Positions 25,803 through 35,395 of a stretch of 64,000 nucleotides of DNA are shown here, one piece after another. Under the pieces are notes generated by a model that did not search any database, was not told where the DNA came from, and worked only from the letters and a program-made list of their open reading frames with translations. Every line of letters begins with the position of its first letter. Within the stretch, counting starts at the first letter, position 1. The position numbers were made by a program, and so were the translations under genes. Source of the stretch: Mycobacterium sp. ELW1 (GTDB taxonomy: Bacteria; Actinomycetota; Actinomycetes; Mycobacteriales; Mycobacteriaceae); assembly GCF_008329905.1 (NCBI RefSeq), contig NZ_CP032155.1, forward strand, positions 4,774,001 to 4,838,000. Reading direction: 5' to 3'.

Positions 25803-28259
25803 ATGTCGACCCCATCATTGCCCGATCGTGCGCAGATCGTCATCGTCGGCGGCGGCGTCATCGGCACCAGCGTCGCCTACCACCTGACCAAACTCGGCCA
25901 CACCGACGTGGTGCTGCTCGAACAAGGCCAGCTGTCGTGCGGAACCACCTGGCATGCAGCCGGTTTGGTCGGGCAGCTGCGCGCATCCGAGAGCGGCACC
26001 AGGCTGGTCCAGTACTCCACCCAGCTGTACGCAGAACTGGAGGCGGAGACCGGCCTGAGCGCCGGCTACAAGCAGTGCGGCGGCGTGACAGTGGCGCGCA
26101 GCGAAGATCGGATGATCCAGCTGCGCCGCACCGCGGCCAATGCGGCCGCCTATCAGCTCGACTGCGAACTCCTCAGTCCGGACGAGGCTTTCGAACGCTA
26201 CCCGGTGATGCGGGTCGACGATCTGGTGGGCGCGATCTGGCTGCCCGCCGACGGCAAGGCCAATCCGACCGACCTGACGATGGCTTTGGCCAAGGGCGCG
26301 CGTCAGCGCGGCGCCAAGGTGCTGGAGCACGTTCGCGTGCTCGACGTGCTCACCGCCGACGGCCGCGTGACCGGAGTCCGCACCGACGTCGGCGACATCG
26401 AGGCCGAGATCGTGGTCAACTGCGCCGGCCAGTGGGCCAAGGCCATCGGCGCACTGGCCGGAGTCAACGTCCCGCTGTATTCCGCCGAACACTTCTACGT
26501 GGTCACCGAAACCATTGCCGGGGTCCATCCCGATCTCCCGATCCTGCGTGATCCTGACGGCTACACCTATTTCAAGGAGGAGGTCGGCGGGCTGGTCATC
26601 GGTGGGTTCGAGCCGGAAGCCAAGCCGTGGGTGGCCCCCGACAAGATCCCATACCCGTTCGAGTTCCAGCTGCTCGACGAGGATTGGGAGCACTTCGAGA
26701 TCCTGATGGACAACGCGCTGTTGCGGATTCCCGCACTCGAGCACACCGGCCTGAAGAAGCTCTACAACGGCCCGGAAAGTTTCACCCCGGACAACCAGTT
26801 CATCCTCGGCGAGGCGCCCGAGTGCGCCAATTTCTTCGTCGGCGCCGGATTCAACTCGGTGGGTATCGCCTCTGCCGGCGGTGCCGGACGCGCACTGGCT
26901 GAATGGATCGTCAACGGCTCCCCCACCACCGACCTGACCGGCGTCGACATCCGCCGCTTCGCACCGTTCAACGGCAATGTGACCTGGCTGCATGACCGAG
27001 TGGCCGAGATCCTCGGTGTGCACTACGAAATCCCCTGGCCAAACCGGGAATTGGCGACAGCGCGGCCGTTCCGCCGTTCCCCGGTGCATCATCTGCTCGC
27101 GGCGGCAGGGGCCAACTTCGGCAGCCGGATGGGCTGGGAGCGGGCGAACTTCTTCGCACCCCCGGGCAGCGAGCCTGTCATCGAATACTCCTGGGGTAAG
27201 CAGAACTGGCTGCCGTGGTCGGCTGCCGAACAGGTCAGCACCCGCACCGGCGTCACCGTCTTCGATCAGACATCGTTCTCCAAATACGTGCTCGCCGGGC
27301 CGGGAGCAGAGGCGGCCCTGCAGTGGCTGTGCACCGCCGATGTGGCTGTGCCGGTGGGTAAGTCCGTGTACACCGGGATGCTCAACGAACGCGGCACCTA
27401 CGAGTCCGACGTCACCGTCACCCGTACCGGGCCGCATGAGTTTCTGATCGTGAGCAGCGCGGCGACCACCGAGCGGGACAAGGACCACATCCGCAAGAAT
27501 CTGCCGGCCGGGGCGCACGCCGAACTCGTGGACGTGACGTCGTCCATGGCGGTCTTCGGTGTGATGGGCCCGAAGTCACGCGAGCTACTGAGCGAGCTCA
27601 CCGACGCCGACCTGTCCGACGCCGCATTCCCGTTCGCCACCAGCCAGGTCATCTCGCTGGGCTACGCCACCGTGCGCGCCACCCGTATCACCTATGTCGG
27701 CGAATTAGGTTGGGAAATATACGTTCCCGCCGAATTCGCGGTCGGCGTCTACGAAGACCTGCTGGCGGCCGGCGAGAAGTTCGGCATCGCCCGCGGCGGC
27801 TACTACGCGATCGAGTCCATGCGCTTGGAGAAGGGCTATCGGGCGTTCGGCCGGGAACTGACGCCCAACGACAATCCGGTGGAAGCCGGGCTGCTGTTCG
27901 CCTGCAAGTTGTCCTCCGATGTCGACTTCCTCGGCCGCGCGGCCGTGGAGAAGGCCAAGGCCGAAGGTCCCCGAAGGCGGGTGGTCAGCTTCTCCGTCGA
28001 CTCGCCCGAGCCGATGCTCTGGGGCGGCGAACTGATCCTGCGCGACGGCGCCGTCGCCGGCCAGGTCAGCTCGGCGGCGTGGGGTGCCACGACCGGTGCG
28101 TGCGTGGGGTTGGGTTACGTTCGCTCGACCGATGACACCGTCGTCACGCCAGACTGGGTGCGCTCAGGTTCCTACGCCGTCAACGTCGGCGGTCAGATCT
28201 ATCCGATCACCGTGTCGCTCAAGGCCATCTACGACCCGGCTAACGAGCGGGCGCGCTGA
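25803..28259 (+). CDS. dimethylglycine/sarcosine dehydrogenase-like FAD and folate enzyme
   Basis: An 818-residue fusion. The N-terminal DAO-type FAD domain (about 1-400) begins IVIVGGGVIGTSVAYHL and contains CGTTWHAAGLVGQLR, the His of which binds FAD covalently in dimethylglycine dehydrogenase. The C-terminal half (about 440-810) is an aminomethyltransferase (GcvT) domain pair (VFDQTSFSKYVLAGPGAEAAL; GYYAIESMRLEKGYRAFGRE), which passes the one-carbon unit to tetrahydrofolate. N-demethylation of an N-methyl amino acid is likely. It overlaps the convergent DUF385 gene by 20 bases. Confidence 0.9.
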   Translation: MSTPSLPDRAQIVIVGGGVIGTSVAYHLTKLGHTDVVLLEQGQLSCGTTWHAAGLVGQLRASESGTRLVQYSTQLYAELEAETGLSAGYKQCGGVTVARSEDRMIQLRRTAANAAAYQLDCELLSPDEAFERYPVMRVDDLVGAIWLPADGKANPTDLTMALAKGARQRGAKVLEHVRVLDVLTADGRVTGVRTDVGDIEAEIVVNCAGQWAKAIGALAGVNVPLYSAEHFYVVTETIAGVHPDLPILRDPDGYTYFKEEVGGLVIGGFEPEAKPWVAPDKIPYPFEFQLLDEDWEHFEILMDNALLRIPALEHTGLKKLYNGPESFTPDNQFILGEAPECANFFVGAGFNSVGIASAGGAGRALAEWIVNGSPTTDLTGVDIRRFAPFNGNVTWLHDRVAEILGVHYEIPWPNRELATARPFRRSPVHHLLAAAGANFGSRMGWERANFFAPPGSEPVIEYSWGKQNWLPWSAAEQVSTRTGVTVFDQTSFSKYVLAGPGAEAALQWLCTADVAVPVGKSVYTGMLNERGTYESDVTVTRTGPHEFLIVSSAATTERDKDHIRKNLPAGAHAELVDVTSSMAVFGVMGPKSRELLSELTDADLSDAAFPFATSQVISLGYATVRATRITYVGELGWEIYVPAEFAVGVYEDLLAAGEKFGIARGGYYAIESMRLEKGYRAFGRELTPNDNPVEAGLLFACKLSSDVDFLGRAAVEKAKAEGPRRRVVSFSVDSPEPMLWGGELILRDGAVAGQVSSAAWGATTGACVGLGYVRSTDDTVVTPDWVRSGSYAVNVGGQIYPITVSLKAIYDPANERAR

Positions 28260-28737
28260 AGGGTTCGGTTGGCCGCAGCAGACTCAACATGACGAGTGGA
28301 ATGCGCCGACTCGTGGACTGCTGATAGGCGATGTACGGCGGATACAGGTGGCACATGTACTCCCACACCTGGTGCCGTTCGTCGCCCTCCGGTTCGCGCC
28401 AGGTGGCTTCGAACGCCTCGGTGGCGACCTGCACCTCGAGTGTTGCCCTCGACTCGATGTTCAGGTACCACTCGGGATGGCTGTCGGCGCCACCCTTGGA
28501 CGCGACGACGACGATCTCACCGCCGACGTTGCCGTAGATCAACGGCTTGATGTACGACTGGCCCGACTTGCGTCCGGTGTAGCGGATCAAGCAGTGGGTG
28601 GTGAACGACCGGCCCCCGACGCCACTCAAGTCGAGGACGTGCCCCTGAGCGCCACCGGATTCCAGGTACGTCGCAAGATGTTGCGCCGTCCAGTCCGCAC
28701 GATCGGCGCGTAGTGCTTCGGCGTCAGCGTCAGCCAT
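28240..28737 (-). CDS. F420/deazaflavin-dependent nitroreductase family protein
   Basis: A 165-residue split-barrel protein of the DUF385/Ddn family. The core contains RSFTTHCLIRYTGRKSGQSYIKPLIYGN and GGADSHPEWYLNIESRATLEVQV, typical of this group, which uses coenzyme F420 in mycobacteria to reduce quinones or nitro compounds. ATG 28737 gives MADADAEALRADRADW; an upstream start is possible. It stands alone and is divergent from the RclA-like gene. Confidence 0.88.
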   Translation of the reverse strand: MADADAEALRADRADWTAQHLATYLESGGAQGHVLDLSGVGGRSFTTHCLIRYTGRKSGQSYIKPLIYGNVGGEIVVVASKGGADSHPEWYLNIESRATLEVQVATEAFEATWREPEGDERHQVWEYMCHLYPPYIAYQQSTSRRIPLVMLSLLRPTEPFSAPAR

Positions 28738-28817
28738 CGGACCTCTTCCGGTCGGTAATCGCTCAGGGCATTCCGACGCTAGCATTCGTCGGAGTACCCG
28801 CGAGGATGGAGTGATAG

Positions 28818-30218
28818 ATGCCGTTGGACATCGAGCACATCGAGGCCGACCTCGCGGTCATCGGTTTCGGCAAGGGCGGTAAGACGCTGGCCGCCACGCT
28901 GGGCCGCCAGGGCCGGCGGGTCGTGATGATCGAGCAGTCGGCGCAGATGTACGGCGGCACGTGTATCAACATCGGCTGCGTGCCGACGAAGTCGATGGTG
29001 TACCGGTCTGAACTTCTCACGCCCGGGGGTGTCTACGAAGACGCCTACCAGTCGGCGGTGGTAGCGACGACCGAACTCACCACCGACCTGCGCGCGGTGA
29101 ACTTCGCCATGCTCGACAACCTCGACACCGTCACGGTTCTCACCGGGCACGCGCGCTTCACCGATCCGCACACCCTGCGGGTTGAGACCGTCGACGGAGC
29201 GACGGTCACCGTGGTCGCCCAGTCGATCGTGGTCGGTACCGGATCACGACCGGTGCTGCCCGACATCCCCGGGCTGTCCACCACGCCCCAGGTCATGACC
29301 AGCACCGAATTACTCAGTCTGCCTGAGCTTCCGGAGTTGTTGACGGTACTCGGCGGCGGCTATGTCGGTCTCGAGTTCGCCGCGATGTTCGCCCGATACG
29401 GATCCGAGGTAACCGTGCTGGAACACGGTCCGCGGATCCTCGCTCGCGAGGATGCCGACGTGGCGGCCTGCCTGCACGACATTCTTAGCAGCAGGGGCGT
29501 CGAGATCGTCACTGCCGCTGAGGTCACCTCGGTGACCGAAGCCCGCCAGGCGGCGTGGGTAACCTTTCAGGCCGACCGGATGCAGCACGCGGTCGAGGCC
29601 GACGCCGTGCTGGTGGCGCTGGGCCGGGAACCCGTCACCGACGACCTCGGTCTGGCCGAGGCCGGTGTCGAAACCACCAGTGCGGGTGCGATTGTCGTCG
29701 ACGAGTATCTGCGCACCAGCCAACCGCACATCTTCGCGGTCGGCGACGTCAACGGCGGCCCCCAGTTCACCTACATCTCGCTCGACGATTACCGCGTGGT
29801 GCTCTCTCAGCTCGCCGGTGACGGATCCCGAAGCACTGCCAGCCGCACTGCCGTCCCGTACGTGCTCTTTACCTCGCCGCCGCTGGCGCGAGTAGGCCTC
29901 ACCGAGGCCGCGGCGGTCGCAGCCGGGATGGACATCCTGGTCGCCACGCTGCCGGTTGCCGCCATGGCGACGGTGCCACGGGCCCGCATCGTCGACGAGA
30001 CGGCAGGACTCATGAAGGTCGTCGTCGACGCGAGCACCGACAAGATCCTGGGCGCAGCGCTTCTCAGCTACGACTCCCATGAAGTCATCAACACTGTCGC
30101 GCTGGCCATGCGCCACGGCATCACCGCCACCGAGATGCGCGACACCATCTACACACACCCGTCGATGACGGAGGCCTTCAATCAGCTGCTCGGCGCGTTG
30201 GCGGCACCGAGCAGCTGA
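28818..30218 (+). CDS. RclA-like pyridine nucleotide-disulfide oxidoreductase
   Basis: A 466-residue class I flavin disulfide reductase. The N-terminal FAD site is DLAVIGFGKGGKTLAATLGR, the redox-active pair is Cys49 and Cys54 in GGTCINIGCVPTK, the NAD(P)H site is VLGGGYVGLEFA, and the C-terminal HPSMTEAFNQLL supplies the dimer His-Glu. The GFGKGGKT start and MYGGTCINIGCVPTKSMVY are closer to E. coli RclA (a copper reductase induced by hypochlorous acid) than to mercuric reductase or lipoamide dehydrogenase. It converges on gadB with 5 bases between stops. Confidence 0.85.
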   Translation: MPLDIEHIEADLAVIGFGKGGKTLAATLGRQGRRVVMIEQSAQMYGGTCINIGCVPTKSMVYRSELLTPGGVYEDAYQSAVVATTELTTDLRAVNFAMLDNLDTVTVLTGHARFTDPHTLRVETVDGATVTVVAQSIVVGTGSRPVLPDIPGLSTTPQVMTSTELLSLPELPELLTVLGGGYVGLEFAAMFARYGSEVTVLEHGPRILAREDADVAACLHDILSSRGVEIVTAAEVTSVTEARQAAWVTFQADRMQHAVEADAVLVALGREPVTDDLGLAEAGVETTSAGAIVVDEYLRTSQPHIFAVGDVNGGPQFTYISLDDYRVVLSQLAGDGSRSTASRTAVPYVLFTSPPLARVGLTEAAAVAAGMDILVATLPVAAMATVPRARIVDETAGLMKVVVDASTDKILGAALLSYDSHEVINTVALAMRHGITATEMRDTIYTHPSMTEAFNQLLGALAAPSS

Positions 30219-30223
30219 TCGGC

Positions 30224-31603
30224 CTAGTGCGCGAAGTGCTCCTGAGTGAAGTGGCCCTCCGGCTGGATCGCGTCGAGGTGGCCCAGCACGGCGTTGAGGT
30301 CCGCCCACAGTGAGCGGGCCAGGTCGGCCGAGAACCCTTCTCGCACAACCACCCGCAGCACCGAGATGTTCTCCGCGCCGTCGGGCATCGTGTACGCCGG
30401 CACCTGCCAGCCGTAGGAACGCAGCGCCGCCGACACGTCGAACTCGGTGTAGCCCAAGTCGCCCTTGAGCCGGAACGCCACCACCGGTATCGCCGAACCG
30501 TCGGAGATCACCTCGAAGTGCTGGCAGGCCTCCAATTGGTCGGAGAACCAGCGGGCCGTGGCCGACAGGCACTGCATCACGTGGGTGTAGCCGGCCCGGC
30601 CCAACCGCAGGAAGTTGTAGTACTGACCGACCACCTGATTGCCCGGCCGGGAGAAGTTCAGGGTGAACGTCGGCATGTCCCCGCCGAGATAGTTCACCCG
30701 GAACACCAGCTCCTCGGGTAGGCAATCGGCGTTGCGCCACACCACGAATCCGATACCCGGATAGGTCAGCCCGTACTTGTGGCCGCTGACGTTGATCGAT
30801 GCCACCCGCGGCAGCCGGAAGTCCCACTTGAGGTCGGTGTGCAGGAACGGCACCACGAAACCGCCGCTGGCCGCGTCGACGTGGACGGGGATGTCGAGTC
30901 CCTTCTCCGCCTGCAGTCTGTCCAGGGCCGCGCAGATCTCGGCGATCGGCTCCAGCTCACCGGTGTAGGTGGTGCCCAGGATGCCCACCACGCCGATGGT
31001 GTCCTCGTCGACGGCGTCCAGCACCTGCTCAGGGGTGATGACGTAGCGGTCCTCGGCCATCGGTAGGTAGCGCGGCTCGACTTCGAAGTAGCGGCAGAAC
31101 TTTTCCCACACCACCTGCACGTTGGCGCCCATCACCAGGTTGGGCGTGCGGGTCTTCCACTTGTCCCCGACGCGGGCCTTCCAGCGCCACTTCAGTGCCA
31201 GACCGCCGAGCATCACGGCCTCCGATGACCCGATCGTGGATACCCCGACCGCGGTGGAGGCGTCGTCGTCACGCAGGTTCTCGGCGTGGAATAGATCGGC
31301 AACCATTGCCACACAACGGGATTCGATAGCCGCCGTAGCCGGGTACTCGTCCTTGTCGATCATGTTCTTGTCGAACGTCTCCGACATCAGCTTCTCGGCC
31401 TCGGGGTCCATCCAGGTGGTGACGAACGTGGCGAGGTTGAGCCGTGAGCTGCCGTCGAGCATCAGCTCGTCGTGGATGAACCGGTATGCCGCAGTGGGTT
31501 CCATCGCCTCATCGGGCAGCCGCAGTGACGGGACGGGGTCGGTTGACAGGCGTCCGGTGTAGGCCGGTGCGATCGAAGGGGAACGGTACTTGACGTGGGG
31601 CAC
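30224..31603 (-). CDS. gadB: glutamate decarboxylase GadB
   Basis: A 459-residue PLP decarboxylase converting glutamate to GABA with proton consumption. PLP-site motifs are HVDAASGGFVVPF and INVSGHKYGLTYPGIGF (Lys Schiff base in GHKYG). Length matches M. tuberculosis GadB (Rv3432c). GTG start follows AGAAAGGACA. The enzyme contributes to acid resistance in other bacteria, though no antiporter gene is beside it. It starts 12 bases after nnr on the same strand and is probably co-transcribed with it. Confidence 0.94.
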   Translation of the reverse strand: MPHVKYRSPSIAPAYTGRLSTDPVPSLRLPDEAMEPTAAYRFIHDELMLDGSSRLNLATFVTTWMDPEAEKLMSETFDKNMIDKDEYPATAAIESRCVAMVADLFHAENLRDDDASTAVGVSTIGSSEAVMLGGLALKWRWKARVGDKWKTRTPNLVMGANVQVVWEKFCRYFEVEPRYLPMAEDRYVITPEQVLDAVDEDTIGVVGILGTTYTGELEPIAEICAALDRLQAEKGLDIPVHVDAASGGFVVPFLHTDLKWDFRLPRVASINVSGHKYGLTYPGIGFVVWRNADCLPEELVFRVNYLGGDMPTFTLNFSRPGNQVVGQYYNFLRLGRAGYTHVMQCLSATARWFSDQLEACQHFEVISDGSAIPVVAFRLKGDLGYTEFDVSAALRSYGWQVPAYTMPDGAENISVLRVVVREGFSADLARSLWADLNAVLGHLDAIQPEGHFTQEHFAH

Positions 31604-31615
31604 GGGGTGTCCTTT

Positions 31616-33040
31616 CTACAGTTCTGCAATGGCTTGACGGATGTGGGCGAGAATGCGCGAGGCCGAAGTCGGCGCCGGGGCCGGGCCGGGATCGGCGGCC
31701 GAGGCGTTGGCGGCGCGCGCGTGCACGAACGCGGCCGCTGCGGCAGCCTCGGCCGGCGGCAGACCCGATGCCAGCAGCGCACCGATCATCCCCGACAGCA
31801 CGTCACCGGATCCGGCGGTCGCCGCCCACGAACCCCCCGCCGGGTTGAGATACACAGCGCCCGCCGAAGGCTCGGCGATGACCGTGACGTTGCCCTTGAG
31901 CAGCACGGTCGCTCCGAAGGCCTCGGCCAGCCGGCGGGTGGCGGCCACCCGGTCCTCCCCTGGCGGCCCACCGGCCAGTCGGGCGAACTCACCGGCGTGC
32001 GGGGTCAGCACCGTCGGCGCCGCCCGGCCCGCCACCAGGTCCGGCTGGGTGGACAGAATCGTCAGGGCGTCCGCGTCGACCACCACCGGAAGATCTGAAC
32101 TGAGCGCGAAATGTAGTGCAGCAAAGCCTTTTTCGTCAGTACCCAGGCCCGGTCCGACGACCCAGGATTGCACCCGTCCGGCGGCGTGCGGGTTGGGCGC
32201 GGCCACCACCTCCGGCCAATGCGAGACGACCTCGGCCGCGGCGGACCCCACGTAGCGCTTCATACCCGATGTCGTCGCCACCGCGGCCCCGGTGCACAAG
32301 ATCGCCGCGCCGGGATACGTCGACGAGCCGGCCAGGATTCCGGTGACCCCCTGGCTGTACTTGTCGTCGCGCACTCCGGGAAGCGGCCAACGGGCTTTGA
32401 CATCAGCGGCTTCCATGCCCAGCACGTCGGTGGCGGGAAGGTCCAGGCCGATGTCGATCAGCTCGACCCGGCCGCAGTCAGCCAGGGCGTGAACAGGTTT
32501 GAGGCCGCCGAAGGTGACGGTGAGCGCCGCGCGCACGGCGGGCCCGGTGATCGCGCCGGTCTGTACGTCGACGCCGCTGGGGATGTCGACGGCCACCACC
32601 GGAATGCCGGCGTCCTCGGCAGCGGCGAACACGTCGGCGGCGGCCGGACGGAGGGGGCCGCTGCCGGAGATCCCGACCACCCCGTCGACCACGAGATCGG
32701 TCGACGGCGGCACGGCCGGCACCACCCGGCCCCCGGCGGAGCGGAACGCGGCCAGCGCCTTGGCGTGGGTGCGGTCGGGGTTGAGTAGCACCGCGGTCGA
32801 GGCAGCCCCGCGGCGCCGCAGGAGGGTAGCCGCCCACAGCGCATCGCCGCCGTTGTCGCCCGAGCCGACCACCGCGCAGAGCCGGCGACCGGCCACCCCA
32901 CCCGTGCGTGTCCGCAGCTCGCGGGCGATCGCGGTGGCCAAACCATAGGCGGCACGACGCATCAACACACCATCGGGCAGGCCGGCCAGCAAGGGCGCCT
33001 CAGCGGCGCGAATCGCGTCGGCGGTGTAGTAGTGCCGCAT
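31616..33040 (-). CDS. nnr: bifunctional NAD(P)H-hydrate repair enzyme Nnr
   Basis: A 474-residue fusion. The N-terminal half (about 1-215) is the NAD(P)HX epimerase (VVGSGDNGGDALWAATLLRRRG, VVDGVVGISGSG, DIPSGVD). The C-terminal half (about 225-470) is the ADP-dependent dehydratase (GVTGILAGSSTYPGAAILC, VLTPHAGEFARL, GSWAATAGSGDVLSGMIGALLA). It repairs hydrated NADH and NADPH. ATG 33040 gives MRHYYTADAIRAAE as in homologues. Divergent from the SnoaL-like gene. Confidence 0.95.
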   Translation of the reverse strand: MRHYYTADAIRAAEAPLLAGLPDGVLMRRAAYGLATAIARELRTRTGGVAGRRLCAVVGSGDNGGDALWAATLLRRRGAASTAVLLNPDRTHAKALAAFRSAGGRVVPAVPPSTDLVVDGVVGISGSGPLRPAAADVFAAAEDAGIPVVAVDIPSGVDVQTGAITGPAVRAALTVTFGGLKPVHALADCGRVELIDIGLDLPATDVLGMEAADVKARWPLPGVRDDKYSQGVTGILAGSSTYPGAAILCTGAAVATTSGMKRYVGSAAAEVVSHWPEVVAAPNPHAAGRVQSWVVGPGLGTDEKGFAALHFALSSDLPVVVDADALTILSTQPDLVAGRAAPTVLTPHAGEFARLAGGPPGEDRVAATRRLAEAFGATVLLKGNVTVIAEPSAGAVYLNPAGGSWAATAGSGDVLSGMIGALLASGLPPAEAAAAAAFVHARAANASAADPGPAPAPTSASRILAHIRQAIAEL

Positions 33041-33102
33041 TGGCACCAAGGCTACGTGCTTAAACCCGGATAGCAGCCAAGTCCGCAAGGGTATTCACTG
33101 GC

Positions 33103-33486
33103 ATGACCAATCGGCAGTTACTCGATGAACTCCTGGAGATCGAACGCGCGGGCTGGCAGGCGTTGTGTGAGTCCACCGGCGACCGCTTCTACGGCGACCT
33201 GATGACCGAGGATGCGGTCATGGTGTTGGCCAATGGTTCCGTGCTGGATCGCCCCGCGGTGATCTCAGCGCTGGGCCAGGCGCCACCGTGGACACGCTTC
33301 ACGTTGTCCGACGAGCGGGTCATCTCCGCCGGGCCCGACACCGCGGCGCTGGTGTACGTCGGCACCGCCGAACGCGACGGAGCCGACGAGCCGTTCGCCG
33401 GAGCCATGTCGTCGGTGTATCACCGGGTCGACGGCCGGTGGCGGTTGGTGCTGTATCAGCAGACCGCCGTCGTCACTCGACCGTGA
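33103..33486 (+). CDS. SnoaL/DUF4440-like NTF2-fold protein
   Basis: A 127-residue protein of the NTF2-like superfamily: residues about 8-35 ELLEIERAGWQALCESTGDRFYGDLMTEDAVMVL, then GSVLDRPAVISAL and the strand-rich end SSVYHRVDGRWRLVLYQQT. These folds serve as ligand binders or small enzymes; no catalytic motif is obvious. It starts 62 bases from divergent nnr, and its last 14 bases overlap the end of glmS on the other strand. Confidence 0.85.
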   Translation: MTNRQLLDELLEIERAGWQALCESTGDRFYGDLMTEDAVMVLANGSVLDRPAVISALGQAPPWTRFTLSDERVISAGPDTAALVYVGTAERDGADEPFAGAMSSVYHRVDGRWRLVLYQQTAVVTRP

Positions 33487-35341
33487 CGGACTTGGCCAGG
33501 TTGCGCGGCTTGTCCACGTCGAAGCCGCGGGCCCGGGCCACCGCGGCGGCGAACACCTGCAGCGGAACAGTGGACAGCAACGGCTGGAAAAGCGTTGACA
33601 CCGCCGGTATTTCGAAGATGTGGTCGGCGTAGGGCCGCACCGTGTCATCGCCCTCCTCGGCGATGACGATGGTGACCGCACCGCGGGCCTGGATCTCGCG
33701 GATGTTGCTCAGCAGCTTGGCGTGCAGCGTCGCCGCATTCTTCGGTGACGGCATCACCACGATGACGGGCAGGCCGTCTTCGATGAGCGCGATGGGGCCG
33801 TGCTTGAGCTCACCGGCGGCGAAGCCCTCGGCGTGCATGTAGGCCAGTTCCTTCAGCTTGAGCGCACCCTCGAGGGCCACCGGGTAGCCGACGTGGCGGC
33901 CCAGGAACAGCACCGTCGGCGACGACGCGAACTGCTGGCCCAGCTTCGTGATCGGCTCCATGTGATCGAGCACCCGGGTGACCTGGTCGGGCATCGACTC
34001 CAGTTCGTGGTACTCGCGCTCGACCTCGTCGGGGTATTTGGTGCCGCGAGCCTGGGCCAACGCCAGTCCGACCAGGTAGTTCGCCGCGATCTGGGCGAGG
34101 AACGTCTTGGTGGCCGCCACCCCGATCTCGGGTCCGGCGCGGGTGTAGAGCACCGCGTCGGCCTCCCGCGGGATCTGGCTGCCGTTGGTGTTGCAGATCG
34201 CCAGCACCTTGGCCTTCTGGCTCTTGGCGTGCCGGACGGCTTCCAGGGTGTCGGCAGTCTCACCGGACTGCGAGATCGCGATCACCAGGGTGCCGCGATC
34301 CAGTACCGGGTCCCGGTAGCGAAACTCGCTGGCCAGTTCAACTTCCACCGGCAGGCGGGTCCAGTGCTCGATCGCGTACTTCGCCAGCAGCCCGGAGTGA
34401 AATGCGGTGCCGCAGGCGACGATGAAGACCTTGTCGACTTCGCGGAGTTCCTGATCGCTCAACCGTTGTTCGTCGAGCACGATGCGGCCGTCCACGAAAT
34501 GTCCGAGCAGGGTGTCGGCGACCGCCGCGGGCTGCTCGGCGATCTCCTTGAGCATGAAGTAGTCGTAGCCGCCCTTTTCCGCGGCGGACAGGTCCCAGTC
34601 GATATGAAAAACACGCGCACTCGCGGCATCGTCATTGCCGTCGAAGTCGGTGATCGAGTAGCCGTCGGCGGTGATCACCACCGCCTGATCCTGACCCAAC
34701 TCGACGGCGTCCCTGGTGAACTCGATGAACGCCGCGACATCGGAGCCGATGAACATCTCGCCGTCGCCGATGCCGACCACCAGCGGGGTCGACCGGCGGG
34801 CAGCGATGATCGTGCCGGGGTCGTCGGCGTGGGCGAAGACCAGCGTGAAGTGCCCTTCCAGGCGGCGGAGCACGGCCAGCACCGATGCCTCGAAATCGCC
34901 CGCGGTCGGACCCTGCCGGTAGGCCTGGGCGACCAGGTGTACGGCCACCTCGCTGTCGGTGTCACTGGCGAACTCGATGCCCTCGGCCTCCAGTTCGGCG
35001 CGCAGGGTTGCGAAGTTCTCGATGATCCCGTTGTGGACGACGGCGAACTTGCCCGCCGCGTCGCGGTGCGGGTGAGCGTTGCGGTCGGTGGGGCGGCCGT
35101 GGGTGGCCCACCGGGTGTGGCCCATTCCCGCGGTACCGGCGAGCGCGTCGGCGTCGGTGTCGGCCAGCGCCTCCTCGAGATTGGCCAGCCGGCCGGCGCG
35201 GCGACGCACAGTCAGCCCGCCGTCGCCGTCGAGCAGAGCGACCCCGGACGAGTCGTAACCGCGGTACTCCATTCGCCGCAGCGCATCGACCACGACACCG
35301 CGCGCAGGACGATGCCCGACGTAGGCCACGATTCCGCACAT
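33473..35341 (-). CDS. glmS: glucosamine-6-phosphate synthase GlmS
   Basis: A 622-residue enzyme making glucosamine-6-phosphate from fructose-6-phosphate and glutamine, the first step to UDP-GlcNAc. The N-terminal glutaminase has Cys2 as nucleophile (MCGIVAYVGHRPA), and the C-terminal half holds two SIS sugar-isomerase domains (IVACGTAFHSGLLAKY; AISQSGETADTLEA) and ends DKPRNLAKSVTVE. ATG 35341 is required because Cys must follow the initiator Met; the frame is open further upstream. glmM lies 4 kb away on the same strand. No glmS ribozyme-like leader is apparent. Confidence 0.97.
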   Translation of the reverse strand: MCGIVAYVGHRPARGVVVDALRRMEYRGYDSSGVALLDGDGGLTVRRRAGRLANLEEALADTDADALAGTAGMGHTRWATHGRPTDRNAHPHRDAAGKFAVVHNGIIENFATLRAELEAEGIEFASDTDSEVAVHLVAQAYRQGPTAGDFEASVLAVLRRLEGHFTLVFAHADDPGTIIAARRSTPLVVGIGDGEMFIGSDVAAFIEFTRDAVELGQDQAVVITADGYSITDFDGNDDAASARVFHIDWDLSAAEKGGYDYFMLKEIAEQPAAVADTLLGHFVDGRIVLDEQRLSDQELREVDKVFIVACGTAFHSGLLAKYAIEHWTRLPVEVELASEFRYRDPVLDRGTLVIAISQSGETADTLEAVRHAKSQKAKVLAICNTNGSQIPREADAVLYTRAGPEIGVAATKTFLAQIAANYLVGLALAQARGTKYPDEVEREYHELESMPDQVTRVLDHMEPITKLGQQFASSPTVLFLGRHVGYPVALEGALKLKELAYMHAEGFAAGELKHGPIALIEDGLPVIVVMPSPKNAATLHAKLLSNIREIQARGAVTIVIAEEGDDTVRPYADHIFEIPAVSTLFQPLLSTVPLQVFAAAVARARGFDVDKPRNLAKSVTVE

Positions 35342-35395
35342 GTTTACCCAGGGTAGTGCAGCACCCTGATTACGCCCGTCCGCTAGGTTCATGGG

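Noticed and set aside
25815..27518. 567-residue open frame on the - strand
   Set aside because: Antisense to the DMGDH-like flavoprotein; no domain or ribosome site.
29310..30827. 505-residue open frame on the - strand
   Set aside because: Spans the convergent ends of the RclA-like gene and gadB in a wrong phase; no homology by eye.
33800..35356. 518-residue open frame on the + strand
   Set aside because: Antisense to glmS.
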